Positions 29,115 through 39,147 of a DNA stretch of 64,000 nucleotides are shown here, piece after piece (position 1 is the first letter of the stretch; every line of letters begins with the position of its first letter). The translations under genes were made by a program, and so were the position numbers. Source of the stretch: Thioploca sp. (GTDB lineage: Bacteria > Pseudomonadota > Gammaproteobacteria > Beggiatoales > Beggiatoaceae); assembly GCA_030627235.1 (NCBI GenBank), contig DAOUSL010000001.1, positions 1 through 64,000 of the forward strand. Direction: 5' to 3'. The notes under the pieces are model-generated. The model was not told the origin of the DNA. It saw only the letters and a list, made by a program, of their open reading frames with translations, and searched no databases.

Positions 29115-29834
29115 ATGACTACTTTAGTTTTAGAATTGAAAAATATATTAAAACACCGTGAACAAGGTGGGGCAACTTTTGAACTTTATATTGAACAATT
29201 ACAATTATATAAAGGCCAATTTGTCGCTGTTGTCGGTGAAAGTGGTTGTGGTAAAAGTACCTTATTGGATATACTAGCTTTAGTTTCTAAACCTAATTCT
29301 TGTGAACAATTTACTTATTATGATTCAAAAACAATTGATATTAAACAATTATGGGAACAACAACAAGAAGAAACTTTAGCAATGCTACGTCGATTGCATT
29401 TTGGTTATGTATTACAAACTGGTGGTTTATTGCCATTTTTAACTGTATTGCAAAATTTGCGATTGGTATCAGAAATTAATGGATTTCATGATTCTAAAAT
29501 TAAAGAATTAGCCGAACGACTTGATATAAGTGGAATACTGAATAAAAAACCACAATATTTATCTGGTGGTCAACGTCAACGAGTAGCTATTTTACGAGCT
29601 ATAAGTCATCACCCACAAATTATACTTGCTGATGAGCCTACAGCTGCAGTTGATGAAAGGAGAGCATTAAATATTATTCAAGAGTTTCATAATATAGCTA
29701 AAGAAAATGGCACGATTATTGTGATGGTTACTCATAATCATAATTTAGTTGCTCCTTTTGCAGATGTAACTTATAGTTTTGATGTTTCTGATGTATCTGA
29801 TACCTTAACTCAATCATACTTGTTAAAACAGTGA
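29115..29834 (+). CDS. ABC transporter ATP-binding protein (LolD/MacB-like)
   Basis: Walker A GESGCGKST, signature YLSGGQRQRVAILRA, Walker B IILADEPTAAVD. Confidence 0.93.
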   Translation: MTTLVLELKNILKHREQGGATFELYIEQLQLYKGQFVAVVGESGCGKSTLLDILALVSKPNSCEQFTYYDSKTIDIKQLWEQQQEETLAMLRRLHFGYVLQTGGLLPFLTVLQNLRLVSEINGFHDSKIKELAERLDISGILNKKPQYLSGGQRQRVAILRAISHHPQIILADEPTAAVDERRALNIIQEFHNIAKENGTIIVMVTHNHNLVAPFADVTYSFDVSDVSDTLTQSYLLKQ

Positions 29835-31630
29835 AATTACCTATAATAACTCGGCTCGCTATCTTAGATTTATGGCATGAATGGATTTTAACTTTGTGCA
29901 TGGTGTTAGCAATAGCATCTATATTGACTCCATTATTAGTTCTATTAGGATTGAAATATGGCACAATTCAAACTATGCATGAACGTTTAATGGAAGACCC
30001 AGTTAATAGAGAAATCCGTCCAGCTAGAACCTTACGGCTTAGTTCACAATGGTTTACACAGTTTAAACAACGGGATGATATTGAGTTTGTAATCCCAACT
30101 ATTTTACGTGGTTCTTCAGTTATCAGAGTGACAACTAATAAGAAACGTTTGTTAATTGATTTAGTGCCTACAGATTACAACGATCCATTAATTTTAACCA
30201 ATAATGGTGTTATCCCCCAGCAAGATGAGTGTGTATTGAGCTATACTGCTGCTAAAGATTTAGGAGTAAAAAAAGGTGACATACTTAATGCTGAAATTAC
30301 TCGTACTAGAGATAAAAATAAAGAATCAGTACAAGTAAAATTACGGGTAGTGGCAATATTAAATCCTAGAGCAGATTCTCTGACACGAATTTATGCTCCA
30401 TTTGAGTTTGTCAATGATGTTGAGACCTATAAAGAAGGTCGAGCTGTTTATAATCGTAATTGGCCTGGTGGCATAGTATTACCACCTTTAAATTATGATG
30501 GATTATGGCTTTTATTACCTCAAAATTTGACCTCAATAGATGAAATCAATTTAACCGTTAGCACCGGACTTACCGAAATTATTAAAGTTCAAGCAAATGA
30601 ATTTGAACAGGAATTAAACTTTTACCCTCCTAATAATTATGCTATTTATAAAATATCAGCTAAGAATAATCCAATTACAACAAATAGTTTAAATATTGTC
30701 AAAAATAAGCTTCGTGGTAAATCAGCTATCATTTTACCATTTGTAAACAATGTTATGATTACAGATAAAAATAATACTAAAATTATTGGCTTATCTTTAT
30801 CTAAATTACAAACTGATATTTTAGGATTGCCAGAATTACCCTGGGGTAAATTTGATATTAATACCAATTTCGCTCGTCAAGGGCAAGCTTTATTGCCTAA
30901 TAATGATAAATCTCCAGTAATTTCATTAACTAGTAAAGTCATTGGAGGAGAAGTGGTATTTCCAGTTAATAATCAAGGTGCTAGTTTCAATAAGAATATA
31001 ATAGTACCAATTGAATTGATTGGTATTTTGCGTACTGGACAAATCAATCAAATTATTTTTGATCAGAGACAGAAAACGTTCTTATCAGCTAAAACTAATT
31101 ATCATGGTTTTCGTTTATATGCTAAAAGTATTGATGATATTCCAGAATTATATAGCTATTTTATTTCTCAAGACATTGATATTATAGCTCAAATTCAAGA
31201 AATAGAAAAACTTAAGATATTAGATAAAGGATTAACTAGGATATTTTGGCTTATTGCAATTGTTGGCATCGCTGGCGGTATGGCTGCTTTAATTGCTAGT
31301 TTATATGCTTCAGTGGAAAGAAAAAAACGTGATATTGGAGTACTTAGATTAATGGGATTATCTTGCTTGCAGGTCTTTAGGTTTCCTGTTTATCAGGCAA
31401 TTATTATTGTTATCCTAAGTAATATAGTTGCGGGTAGTGGTTATATCGCAATTTCTTATACTATTAATTTAATGTTTATTAATGAGATAGGAAGTAAAAT
31501 TTGTACCTTACCATCCACTTATTTTGGATTAATTTTTATAATCACAATAGTTATCGCTACACTTAGTTCTTTATTAGCCGCTTGGAAGACTACAGCCATT
31601 GAACCAGCAGAAGCAATTAGAGAAGAATAA
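29831..31630 (+). CDS. FtsX-like ABC transporter permease
   Basis: N-terminal TM, large extracytoplasmic region, C-terminal IAIVGIAGGMAALIASLYASVERKKRDIGVLRLMGLS...LAAWKTTAIEPAEAIREE. Confidence 0.9.
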   Translation: MKLPIITRLAILDLWHEWILTLCMVLAIASILTPLLVLLGLKYGTIQTMHERLMEDPVNREIRPARTLRLSSQWFTQFKQRDDIEFVIPTILRGSSVIRVTTNKKRLLIDLVPTDYNDPLILTNNGVIPQQDECVLSYTAAKDLGVKKGDILNAEITRTRDKNKESVQVKLRVVAILNPRADSLTRIYAPFEFVNDVETYKEGRAVYNRNWPGGIVLPPLNYDGLWLLLPQNLTSIDEINLTVSTGLTEIIKVQANEFEQELNFYPPNNYAIYKISAKNNPITTNSLNIVKNKLRGKSAIILPFVNNVMITDKNNTKIIGLSLSKLQTDILGLPELPWGKFDINTNFARQGQALLPNNDKSPVISLTSKVIGGEVVFPVNNQGASFNKNIIVPIELIGILRTGQINQIIFDQRQKTFLSAKTNYHGFRLYAKSIDDIPELYSYFISQDIDIIAQIQEIEKLKILDKGLTRIFWLIAIVGIAGGMAALIASLYASVERKKRDIGVLRLMGLSCLQVFRFPVYQAIIIVILSNIVAGSGYIAISYTINLMFINEIGSKICTLPSTYFGLIFIITIVIATLSSLLAAWKTTAIEPAEAIREE

Positions 31631-31704
31631 TTCTTAATTAAATTCAAACTAAACTACTTATATTACTATAGTTTATCTAATTGGGAAATGCTATGTCTGA
31701 TATT

Positions 31705-31865
31705 AGAAATCGTTTCCTAAATACCGAAAATAGCTAAGTATGTATTAACGACGTGAAATTGACCAAAGCTAGTAGGATGTAATGAGTTTACGAATTACAT
31801 CTTGATGCAATTCCCTTCGTTCATTGCATCCTACATTTATTTAACCTTATTTAGGAATGATGTCT
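31705..31865. mobile_element. MITE-like element copy 1
   Basis: TIRs AGAAATCGTTTCCTAAAT (31705-31722) and ATTTAGGAATGATGTCT (ends 31865); core GTAGGATG...CATCCTAC (31772-31834) with two internal hairpins. Confidence 0.7.
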
Positions 31866-31897
31866 AATTAAAATTAATATTGCGTCACTTATTAAAT

Positions 31898-34800
31898 TTA
31901 TGAACATTGCATAACTGCCCAACGTTTAAGGTAAGATTTTGCAACTGTATCCAGTGGATTTTGGATTAAACATTCATCAAATAATTTTTTTGCTTGAGTA
32001 TATTCGTTCTGTTCATATAAAAATACAGCATTTGTAAATATATCCTTAGTTACTAATTTACCTTGTTTATTTTCTGGTTCATCAGCATCGAATATCTCAT
32101 AAATACTGACTGGCTTACTGTTTTCTTGAAGAGAAATTCCATCTATCATCCGTAAAGAATATTTGTTTGGGTCTTTTAATTTAGCATAAGTATTTTGAGT
32201 AATTAATAATGATACTTCATAATTATCAGTTAAATCAATTATTTGAGAGGTGAGGTTAACCACTTCACTAACTAGAGTTAAATCCATTTGTTGCTGTTTT
32301 CCAACCACTCCCAATGTAAAGTCACCAGTATCAATGGCAATGCTAATTTGGATAGGAACATAACCGACTCTTATTCTATGTTGATTATATTGCTTTAATT
32401 CATCTAGCATATTTAACCCAGCTTGGATCGCTATATCAACATCATCATTAAACAAAGTTACCAACATATTGCCAATATATTTATTTAAAAATCCTCCATG
32501 TTTACTTATGATAGGATTCATGCGTTTAAGATAAGAATTAACAAATTTCAAATTATTTTGAGCTGTCATATCTTTTGATAAATTATTAAAATCTCTGATT
32601 CTACTACTTAAAATAGACATTTCTGTACAAATTTGATCACCTAAATACACTTCACTAAAATCTTTTTTGTTGAGCAAAGATAAAATTTGTGGAGATACAA
32701 ATCTATTTAATGATCTGAATTGTTTAGATAAACTTAATTGAACTCCAATTCTTGCAACTAATTCATATTTAGAAATCGGTTTTACTAAATAATCATTAGC
32801 TCCAGCATCAAAAACTTGGTTTAAGGTAGTAATTTCATTTTCAGTAGTTAAAGTTATGATTGGTAATTCATTAGCTGTAAAATGCTGTCTTATTTTATGA
32901 CAATTTTCAATTAATCCGGTTTCCAACATATCCAGTAAAACCAAATCTGGTTGATAACCATCAGTTTTTAAAAATTTAGCATCATTTATTGCAATATCAG
33001 TTAGATAATTTTTTTCTAAATAGCTTACTAAAATTTGTATGCTTGCCAATTCATCGCCAATTATAAAAATCTTACAGTTTTTACATGAATATTTTGAAAC
33101 TGAATGTATATAATTAGTTTTTTTATTAAGAATTGGAATTGATACAAATGGCAATTTATTTTTAGGAATATTGATCGGTAAAGTAAACACAAATCTAGAA
33201 CCTATGCCAAGTTCAGAAGAAACTGAAATTTTACCACTGTGTAATTCTACTAGTTGTTTAGTGATAGTTAAACCTAAACCAGTTCCTCCGTAAACTCGTG
33301 CAGTAGTACCATCGGCTTGTTCAAACGATTTAAAAATACTATCTAGCTTATTAGACGGAATTCCGATCCCAGTGTCAGAAATACTAACTTTAATAAAACC
33401 TTTTTTAATCTTCGCAAGAATTTCTACATGACCACTATCAGTAAATTTAACCGCATTACTAATTAAATTGTGTAAAATTTGTTGCAATCTATTTTCATCA
33501 GCTGCTGCTTGAGGTAAATTTTCTGAAACTAAATTAATTAATTTTAATTTTTTCTTACCTATAAGTGGTTTGCTTAAGGTAAAAACTACATCAACACATT
33601 TGTGTAAATCTATTGATTGTACTTCTAATTCTATATTTTTGTGTCTTAGCTTAGAAAAATCGAGAATATTATTGACTAAATTAGCTAAACGTCTGCCACT
33701 AAGAACAATCATATTTAAATTATCACAAGTAGCTTGTGGCAATTCACCAGTAGAACCGTCGTTTAAAGAATCTGCAATCCCAATAATACCATTTAATGGA
33801 GTACGTAATTCATGAGAAGTATTAGCCAAAAATTCATTTTTTAATCTGTCCAAACGTTGCAACTCAGAATTTTGTTCTTCAAGAGTATTAAAAGAGGTTT
33901 TTAGTTGTTTAGCCATGCTATTAAATGAATTAGCAAGAGCCCCTAACTCATCAGCTCGATCAACTGGTAAGGTCTGTTCCCAATCACCGGCAGCCAATTT
34001 TTTAGCAGCTTGATTAAGGCGTAAGATAGGTTGTACTATAAATTTAGAAGTAAAAATCCCAATTAAAGTTGCAATAATTAAAGCTATTAAAGTTAACCAT
34101 AATGTATTGTAAGTGTTAGCATTAATCCGTTCCATAAAATCTGCTTCTGGAACTACCACTATAATTAACCAATCTAAATCAAACTTATTATGAAAAGGTG
34201 ACACATGCACTAATTGTTTTTCATTCTGATAAGAAAAATTGATCTTTTTACTATTATTAATTTGGCTAAAATCACCATAATGACTGACTAAATATTTAGC
34301 TGTAGCTTGAATCAATGGGTCTTTAACATCCCTAGCTTTAAGACGCTGTTTTTTCTCATCAAAAGAAGCATATGAAAATGAACCACCAACTAATAATCCA
34401 GACCGTTCAACGATAAATGTTTTGCCAGTCTTACCAATTTTCATACTACGTAAAAAGTCACTAATTCTATTTAAAGTAAAATCTGAACCTAATACTCCTA
34501 ATAAAGTTCCATCTTTATCATAGTAAGGATATACAAAACTCATTCCTGGTTGATTAGTGCCTTTAGAACCGATAAATGGATAAATATTAGTCCATCTAGC
34601 TTTAGCAGCTTTTACTGCAAGTTGATACCAAGGACGTAAACGTGGATCGTAAGTTGTATTATCAATATTAACCGCATTACCTGTTTCATCAAATCTATAA
34701 TCTGCCATTAAGCCATTAGTTTTATTATCTTTTATATTGTAAGCTAATTTGCCATTATTTAATCTTTGGAAAGCAATGTAATCACCTTTGTAATTACCGC

Positions 34801-35155
34801 AATAGATATAACTTAATTCTTTAAATATATGACTTTGTTTTAATAAATATGGTAACCAACTGCGTAACTCGTGTATATCAAGTAGTTCATTAGCTACAGA
34901 ATTAGCATTCATATTGACTACTAATGATGGAAAATTTAGATAAGTATTAATATATTGTTCAATTCTGGCGGTAATTTCACTATGTAATTGAGTAGCTAAA
35001 TCATTAATAGTTTCTTGGCCATTACGGAAAGAAAAATAACCGGTTAGGCTCACTGCTAAAATAATCTGTATCATAAATGGTACGATTAATACTGCCCGAA
35101 TATGAACTTTTTCAGATAGTTTGCTGATTAAATGATTAAGGAAGAAATTTTTCAC
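31898..35155 (-). CDS. Hybrid sensor histidine kinase: Cache sensor, HAMP, HisKA/HATPase, REC and C-terminal class III cyclase-like domain
   Basis: DPRLRPWYQLA (Cache), [55 protein letters not shown]...YLVKPI, then FVSPQILSLL...MSILSSRIRDFNNLSK...GFLNKYIGNMLVTLF. Confidence 0.9.
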   Translation of the reverse strand: MKNFFLNHLISKLSEKVHIRAVLIVPFMIQIILAVSLTGYFSFRNGQETINDLATQLHSEITARIEQYINTYLNFPSLVVNMNANSVANELLDIHELRSWLPYLLKQSHIFKELSYIYCGNYKGDYIAFQRLNNGKLAYNIKDNKTNGLMADYRFDETGNAVNIDNTTYDPRLRPWYQLAVKAAKARWTNIYPFIGSKGTNQPGMSFVYPYYDKDGTLLGVLGSDFTLNRISDFLRSMKIGKTGKTFIVERSGLLVGGSFSYASFDEKKQRLKARDVKDPLIQATAKYLVSHYGDFSQINNSKKINFSYQNEKQLVHVSPFHNKFDLDWLIIVVVPEADFMERINANTYNTLWLTLIALIIATLIGIFTSKFIVQPILRLNQAAKKLAAGDWEQTLPVDRADELGALANSFNSMAKQLKTSFNTLEEQNSELQRLDRLKNEFLANTSHELRTPLNGIIGIADSLNDGSTGELPQATCDNLNMIVLSGRRLANLVNNILDFSKLRHKNIELEVQSIDLHKCVDVVFTLSKPLIGKKKLKLINLVSENLPQAAADENRLQQILHNLISNAVKFTDSGHVEILAKIKKGFIKVSISDTGIGIPSNKLDSIFKSFEQADGTTARVYGGTGLGLTITKQLVELHSGKISVSSELGIGSRFVFTLPINIPKNKLPFVSIPILNKKTNYIHSVSKYSCKNCKIFIIGDELASIQILVSYLEKNYLTDIAINDAKFLKTDGYQPDLVLLDMLETGLIENCHKIRQHFTANELPIITLTTENEITTLNQVFDAGANDYLVKPISKYELVARIGVQLSLSKQFRSLNRFVSPQILSLLNKKDFSEVYLGDQICTEMSILSSRIRDFNNLSKDMTAQNNLKFVNSYLKRMNPIISKHGGFLNKYIGNMLVTLFNDDVDIAIQAGLNMLDELKQYNQHRIRVGYVPIQISIAIDTGDFTLGVVGKQQQMDLTLVSEVVNLTSQIIDLTDNYEVSLLITQNTYAKLKDPNKYSLRMIDGISLQENSKPVSIYEIFDADEPENKQGKLVTKDIFTNAVFLYEQNEYTQAKKLFDECLIQNPLDTVAKSYLKRWAVMQCS

Positions 35156-35295
35156 TGTGACTGATTTATGTTTTTAGTAAGTTATGTGGGTTCAGATTTG
35201 TTTAAATTATCGCACTTAAGTTAGTATTCAGCAAGAACATTTACTGATAATCCTAAATAAACTAGTGATAGTTATAAAAACCCTGTCAGAAATAC

Positions 35296-35315
35296 ATATT
35301 GTAGAGCTACAATAT
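35296..35315. repeat. Near-perfect palindrome in the region upstream of the SIR2-TPR gene
   Basis: ATATTGTAG-AG-CTACAATAT (9-bp arms, 2-nt spacer). Confidence 0.6.
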
Positions 35316-35538
35316 ATTCCAAATTAAGAATTGCTATAATTAACTATTTTAATGATATTTAGCCTTAATCTTGTTTATCTTTATAATCCGTGTAATCATG
35401 TTCAAAAACTTCAAAGGAATAAAAAATGAAATATCTACTAATAATACCATTATTAATCATCACTATATCTACACAGTCTGCTATTTACATGGCAAGATTA
35501 GCTAAAATATAATTTTCGTCCTATGTAACTTACAAAAC

Positions 35539-37290
35539 ATGAAAACCGCAACTATAAAATACTTAGCTCATGCTATAAAAGAGGGGAAATCCAAGCCAAT
35601 TTTCTTTTTGGGAGCTGGAGCTTCAAAGACTGGCCAAATTCCATTGGCAAATGAGATCGTTAAAGATATATTGACTAAATATCCAGATCATCCACTTAAA
35701 GATTCTGATGAAACTATTAAAGATTTGAAGGATAAAACTTATACCAATTTGATGGATTGTTTAAGTCCAGAAACTCGTAATAAATTGCTTAAAGGTTATA
35801 TTGATAAGGCAAAAATTAATGTAACCCATATTTATCTAGCTCAGTTGATGGTTAATAATTATGTTGATTATGTATTAACGGTCAATTTCGATAATTTAAT
35901 GTTGCGAGCTTTGGCATTGTATAATGAGTTTCCACCTATTTATGATATGGCGATTTTGAAAGATTTAACTACCACTGCTCCGCCATTAAAATCTGTGATT
36001 TATTTGCATGGTCAACATCATGGGGAATGGCTGTTAAATACTAAAGAGGAAATGGCTAAGGTGAAAGATACTATTTCGTCGATGTTGAATAGTATAAAGG
36101 ATCGTAGTTGGGTATTTATTGGTTATAGTGGTGAAGACCCTATTCTTGAGCATATTAAAAAAATGGGTAGATTTAATAAACAATTGTATTGGGTGGCTTA
36201 TAAAGATGAAGAACCTTCTGCTAAGGTGTGTGATGCTTTGTTTAATAAGAGTAATACCGAAGCTTATCTGATTAAGGGTGACGATGCAGATTCGTTTATG
36301 CTGAGGTTAAATTCAGAGTTGAATTTGCCGCAACCGCAAATACTGGAAAATCCTTTTTATGCTTTAGGTAAAGAGTTGGATAGTATAGTTGATATTGAAG
36401 ATAAAGAGCCGTATAAGGGAGTAAAGCAACGGTTAGATAATGCAAAGGCTAAAGTTAAAGAAGCAGTTCAGCAATTTGAAAAAACCGAAGTGGAGATAGA
36501 GAAGAAAAAGATTATTGATTTTATAATAGCAAAGAATTATCAAGCAGATGAAATCAGCGAAATAGCAGCTAAAGTAAAGTCATTAAATAATCCTGAACTT
36601 GATGATTCATTAGCTAATTTATATTTTAATTGGGGAATTTACTTAGGAAATTTAGCAACTAATGAAGCCGAATCTTTATATAAGCAAGCCATTGAAAAAT
36701 TCCAATGGGCTATTGCTATTAAACCAGATTTACACGAAGCCTTTTACAACTGTGGAATTGCTTTAGAAAAATTAGCAGCGACCAAATCCGGAGCTGAACC
36801 TTTATATAAGCAAGCATTTGAAAAATACCAACAGGCTATTGATATTAAACCAGATAAACACGAAGCCTTTTACAACTGGGGAACTTGTTTAGGAAAATTA
36901 GCAGATAGCAAATCTGGAACTGAGGCTGAATCTTTATATAATCAAGCGTTTGAAAAATACCAACAGGCGATTACTATTAAACCAGATGACCATAAAGTCT
37001 TTAACAACTGGGGAACTTATTTAGGAAAATTAGCAGATAGCAAATCTGGAAGTGAGGCTAAATCACTATATAACCAAGCTTTAGAGAAAACTAAAAAGGC
37101 AGTTGAATTAGGTGGAAGTTGTTATAATCTTGCGTGTTCTTATGTTTTAACCTCGGACAAGGAAAACGCCCTATTTTACCTAAAACAAAGCCTAGAAAAT
37201 GGAGACTATGAAGCAGAATTCGTCCAAAAAGATGAAGACTGGAAAAATTACTTAGAAGATGAAGATTTTAAAAGAATTATAAACAACTAA
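35539..37290 (+). CDS. SIR2-like domain plus TPR repeat protein
   Basis: N-terminal PIFFLGAGASKTGQIPLANEIVKDIL, YVDYVLTVNFDNLMLRAL, SVIYLHGQHHG, SWVFIGYSGEDPILEHI (SIR2-family motifs); C-terminal tandem TPRs (LYKQAFEKYQQAIDIKPDKHEAFYNWGTCLGKLADSKSG). Confidence 0.85.
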   Translation: MKTATIKYLAHAIKEGKSKPIFFLGAGASKTGQIPLANEIVKDILTKYPDHPLKDSDETIKDLKDKTYTNLMDCLSPETRNKLLKGYIDKAKINVTHIYLAQLMVNNYVDYVLTVNFDNLMLRALALYNEFPPIYDMAILKDLTTTAPPLKSVIYLHGQHHGEWLLNTKEEMAKVKDTISSMLNSIKDRSWVFIGYSGEDPILEHIKKMGRFNKQLYWVAYKDEEPSAKVCDALFNKSNTEAYLIKGDDADSFMLRLNSELNLPQPQILENPFYALGKELDSIVDIEDKEPYKGVKQRLDNAKAKVKEAVQQFEKTEVEIEKKKIIDFIIAKNYQADEISEIAAKVKSLNNPELDDSLANLYFNWGIYLGNLATNEAESLYKQAIEKFQWAIAIKPDLHEAFYNCGIALEKLAATKSGAEPLYKQAFEKYQQAIDIKPDKHEAFYNWGTCLGKLADSKSGTEAESLYNQAFEKYQQAITIKPDDHKVFNNWGTYLGKLADSKSGSEAKSLYNQALEKTKKAVELGGSCYNLACSYVLTSDKENALFYLKQSLENGDYEAEFVQKDEDWKNYLEDEDFKRIINN

Positions 37291-37350
37291 TCGATTAGAT
37301 TCATTTTTTTATCAAAACTATATTATAATCCTATATTTATGAAAATAATT

Positions 37351-37375
37351 GTAGGGTGGATAATATCCACCTTAC
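37351..37375. terminator. Hairpin between convergent genes (putative bidirectional terminator)
   Basis: GTAGGGTGGATAATATCCACCTTAC, nearly perfect inverted repeat. Confidence 0.5.
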
Positions 37376-37387
37376 TATCACTAGGAA

Positions 37388-37819
37388 TTAATATTCTTCT
37401 GCATCAAAAATATCGGTAATTGGTAAACGTATATTCATCTGTTCATCAATAACATCTCCAGTATTAAATAAACGGGCACTTTCCGGAGAAGTATATACAA
37501 CTACTGAACCTCCAATTGGGACTACCAACCAACAAGATTTTACCACTGCTCCAAAATAAACACTAAATTGGTCTAATATTTCTTCTAAAGTTTGAGTATG
37601 AGATAGAACTTCTATAGCTATCGCAGGCATTTCAATCATTTCCATTGGCTCTGGTAATGATAAATTAACATCCCGTTTTGGGTAAAGACTTATATCTGGA
37701 GCGTAATTTTTATTATCTAAATTTAGAGTTAAGTCAGTGAAAACTGAGAATTTTTCTAGCTTTAATAATGCTCCAATTAGTTTGGCTTTAGCATAGGCAT
37801 TATTATAATAAGGTAACAT
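37388..37819 (-). CDS. Uma2 (DUF820)-family putative endonuclease fold protein
   Basis: YAPDISLYPKRDVNLS...EMPAIAIEVLSHTQTLEEILDQFSVYFGAVVKSCWLVVP is typical of the DUF820/Uma2 core. Confidence 0.8.
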   Translation of the reverse strand: MLPYYNNAYAKAKLIGALLKLEKFSVFTDLTLNLDNKNYAPDISLYPKRDVNLSLPEPMEMIEMPAIAIEVLSHTQTLEEILDQFSVYFGAVVKSCWLVVPIGGSVVVYTSPESARLFNTGDVIDEQMNIRLPITDIFDAEEY

Positions 37820-38847
37820 TAAACATCTCCATAATTTTTGGCGTTTATAAACATAGCATCACCATAACTGAAAAAACGATATTGTTGTTCCACAGCATGT
37901 TGATAAGCATCTAAAGTTGTTGTATGACTGGCAAAAGCACATACTAACATTAACAAAGTGGATTCTGGTAAATGAAAATTGGTTAATAAAGCATCAACAC
38001 TAATAAATTTGTAACCAGGAGTAATAAATATACAAGTTTCACCAGTATACGGTTTGATAATTCCTGAAGTTGAAGCAGCTTCTAATGCTCGTACACTAGT
38101 AGTCCCCACCGCAATAACTCGACCACCATTAGCACGAGTTTGTTTAACTAAATCACAGACATGAGAAGAAACTTCCAAATATTCAGAGTGCATATTATGC
38201 TGGCTAATATCATCAACTCGCATTGGTGAAAATGTTCCAGCTCCAACATGTAAAGTTATAAAAGCTGTTTGCACTCCCATCGACTTGATATCGTCTAACA
38301 TACCCGTATCAAAATGTAAACCAGCAGTTGGTGCAGCCACAGCTCCAGGTTGTTGAGCGTATACAGTTTGATAACGTTCATTATCAGATTTAGTATCAGT
38401 GCGTTTAATATATGGTGGCAAAGGAATATGCCCAATTTCTTCTAAAATATCATATATTGACTTAGAATTATTAAACTGTAATTCAAAAAAAAATTTTACT
38501 CGTTTTAAAACTATTACTTCAATATTGTCATCTAAATATAGCTTAGTATTCGGTTTAGGAGCTTTACTAGCTTTGATTTGAACTATGGCCTTTGTCTCAG
38601 ACAATATTCGTTCAATCAAAATTTCAACTTTACCACCAGACTCTTTATGGCCAAATAAACGAGCTGGAATAACTCGAGTATTATTAAATATCAAGAGATC
38701 TTTAGGGGATAATAAACTGGGAAAATCTGTAAATTGTAAATCTTGTAGTTGGTTTACATATAATAACCGACTAGCAGTACGAGATTCAGTAGGATGTTGG
38801 GCAATTAAATTTTCGGGTAAATAAAAAGAAAAATCAGTACGTTGCAT
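37819..38847 (-). CDS. queA: S-adenosylmethionine:tRNA ribosyltransferase-isomerase
   Basis: DFSFYLPENLIAQHPTESRTASRLL, NTRVIPARLFGHKESGGKVEILIER, GAVAAPTAGLHFD, LLTNFHLPESTLLMLVCAFA. Confidence 0.96.
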   Translation of the reverse strand: MQRTDFSFYLPENLIAQHPTESRTASRLLYVNQLQDLQFTDFPSLLSPKDLLIFNNTRVIPARLFGHKESGGKVEILIERILSETKAIVQIKASKAPKPNTKLYLDDNIEVIVLKRVKFFFELQFNNSKSIYDILEEIGHIPLPPYIKRTDTKSDNERYQTVYAQQPGAVAAPTAGLHFDTGMLDDIKSMGVQTAFITLHVGAGTFSPMRVDDISQHNMHSEYLEVSSHVCDLVKQTRANGGRVIAVGTTSVRALEAASTSGIIKPYTGETCIFITPGYKFISVDALLTNFHLPESTLLMLVCAFASHTTTLDAYQHAVEQQYRFFSYGDAMFINAKNYGDV

Positions 38848-39022
38848 TGTTTATTAAAATAATAAATTATTAGATAGAAAAAAAATATAACGAAATCCCT
38901 TTACAAATATCATATAAATTCATTATAATGGCTAGGATTTATAGATTTAAAAGCTGTGTAATTCAATCTAATAAGATTATTACTAGATAATGACCTCAAA
39001 CACAGTTTCAACTCTTCAAATT

Positions 39023-39109
39023 GCCGAGGTGGCGAAATTGGTAGACGCGCTAGACTCAAAATCTAGTGGTGGTAACATCGTGTCGGTTCGAGTCCGACTC
39101 TCGGTACCA
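39023..39109 (+). tRNA. tRNA-Leu (anticodon CAA)
   Basis: GCCGAGGTGGCGAAATTGGTAGACGCGCTAGACTCAAAATCTAG...GTTCGAGTCCGACTCTCGGTACCA; anticodon loop CTCAAAA, long variable arm, encoded CCA. Confidence 0.95.
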
Positions 39110-39147
39110 ATTGTTATAATCATTCCCATTATAACGGATTTCTCATT

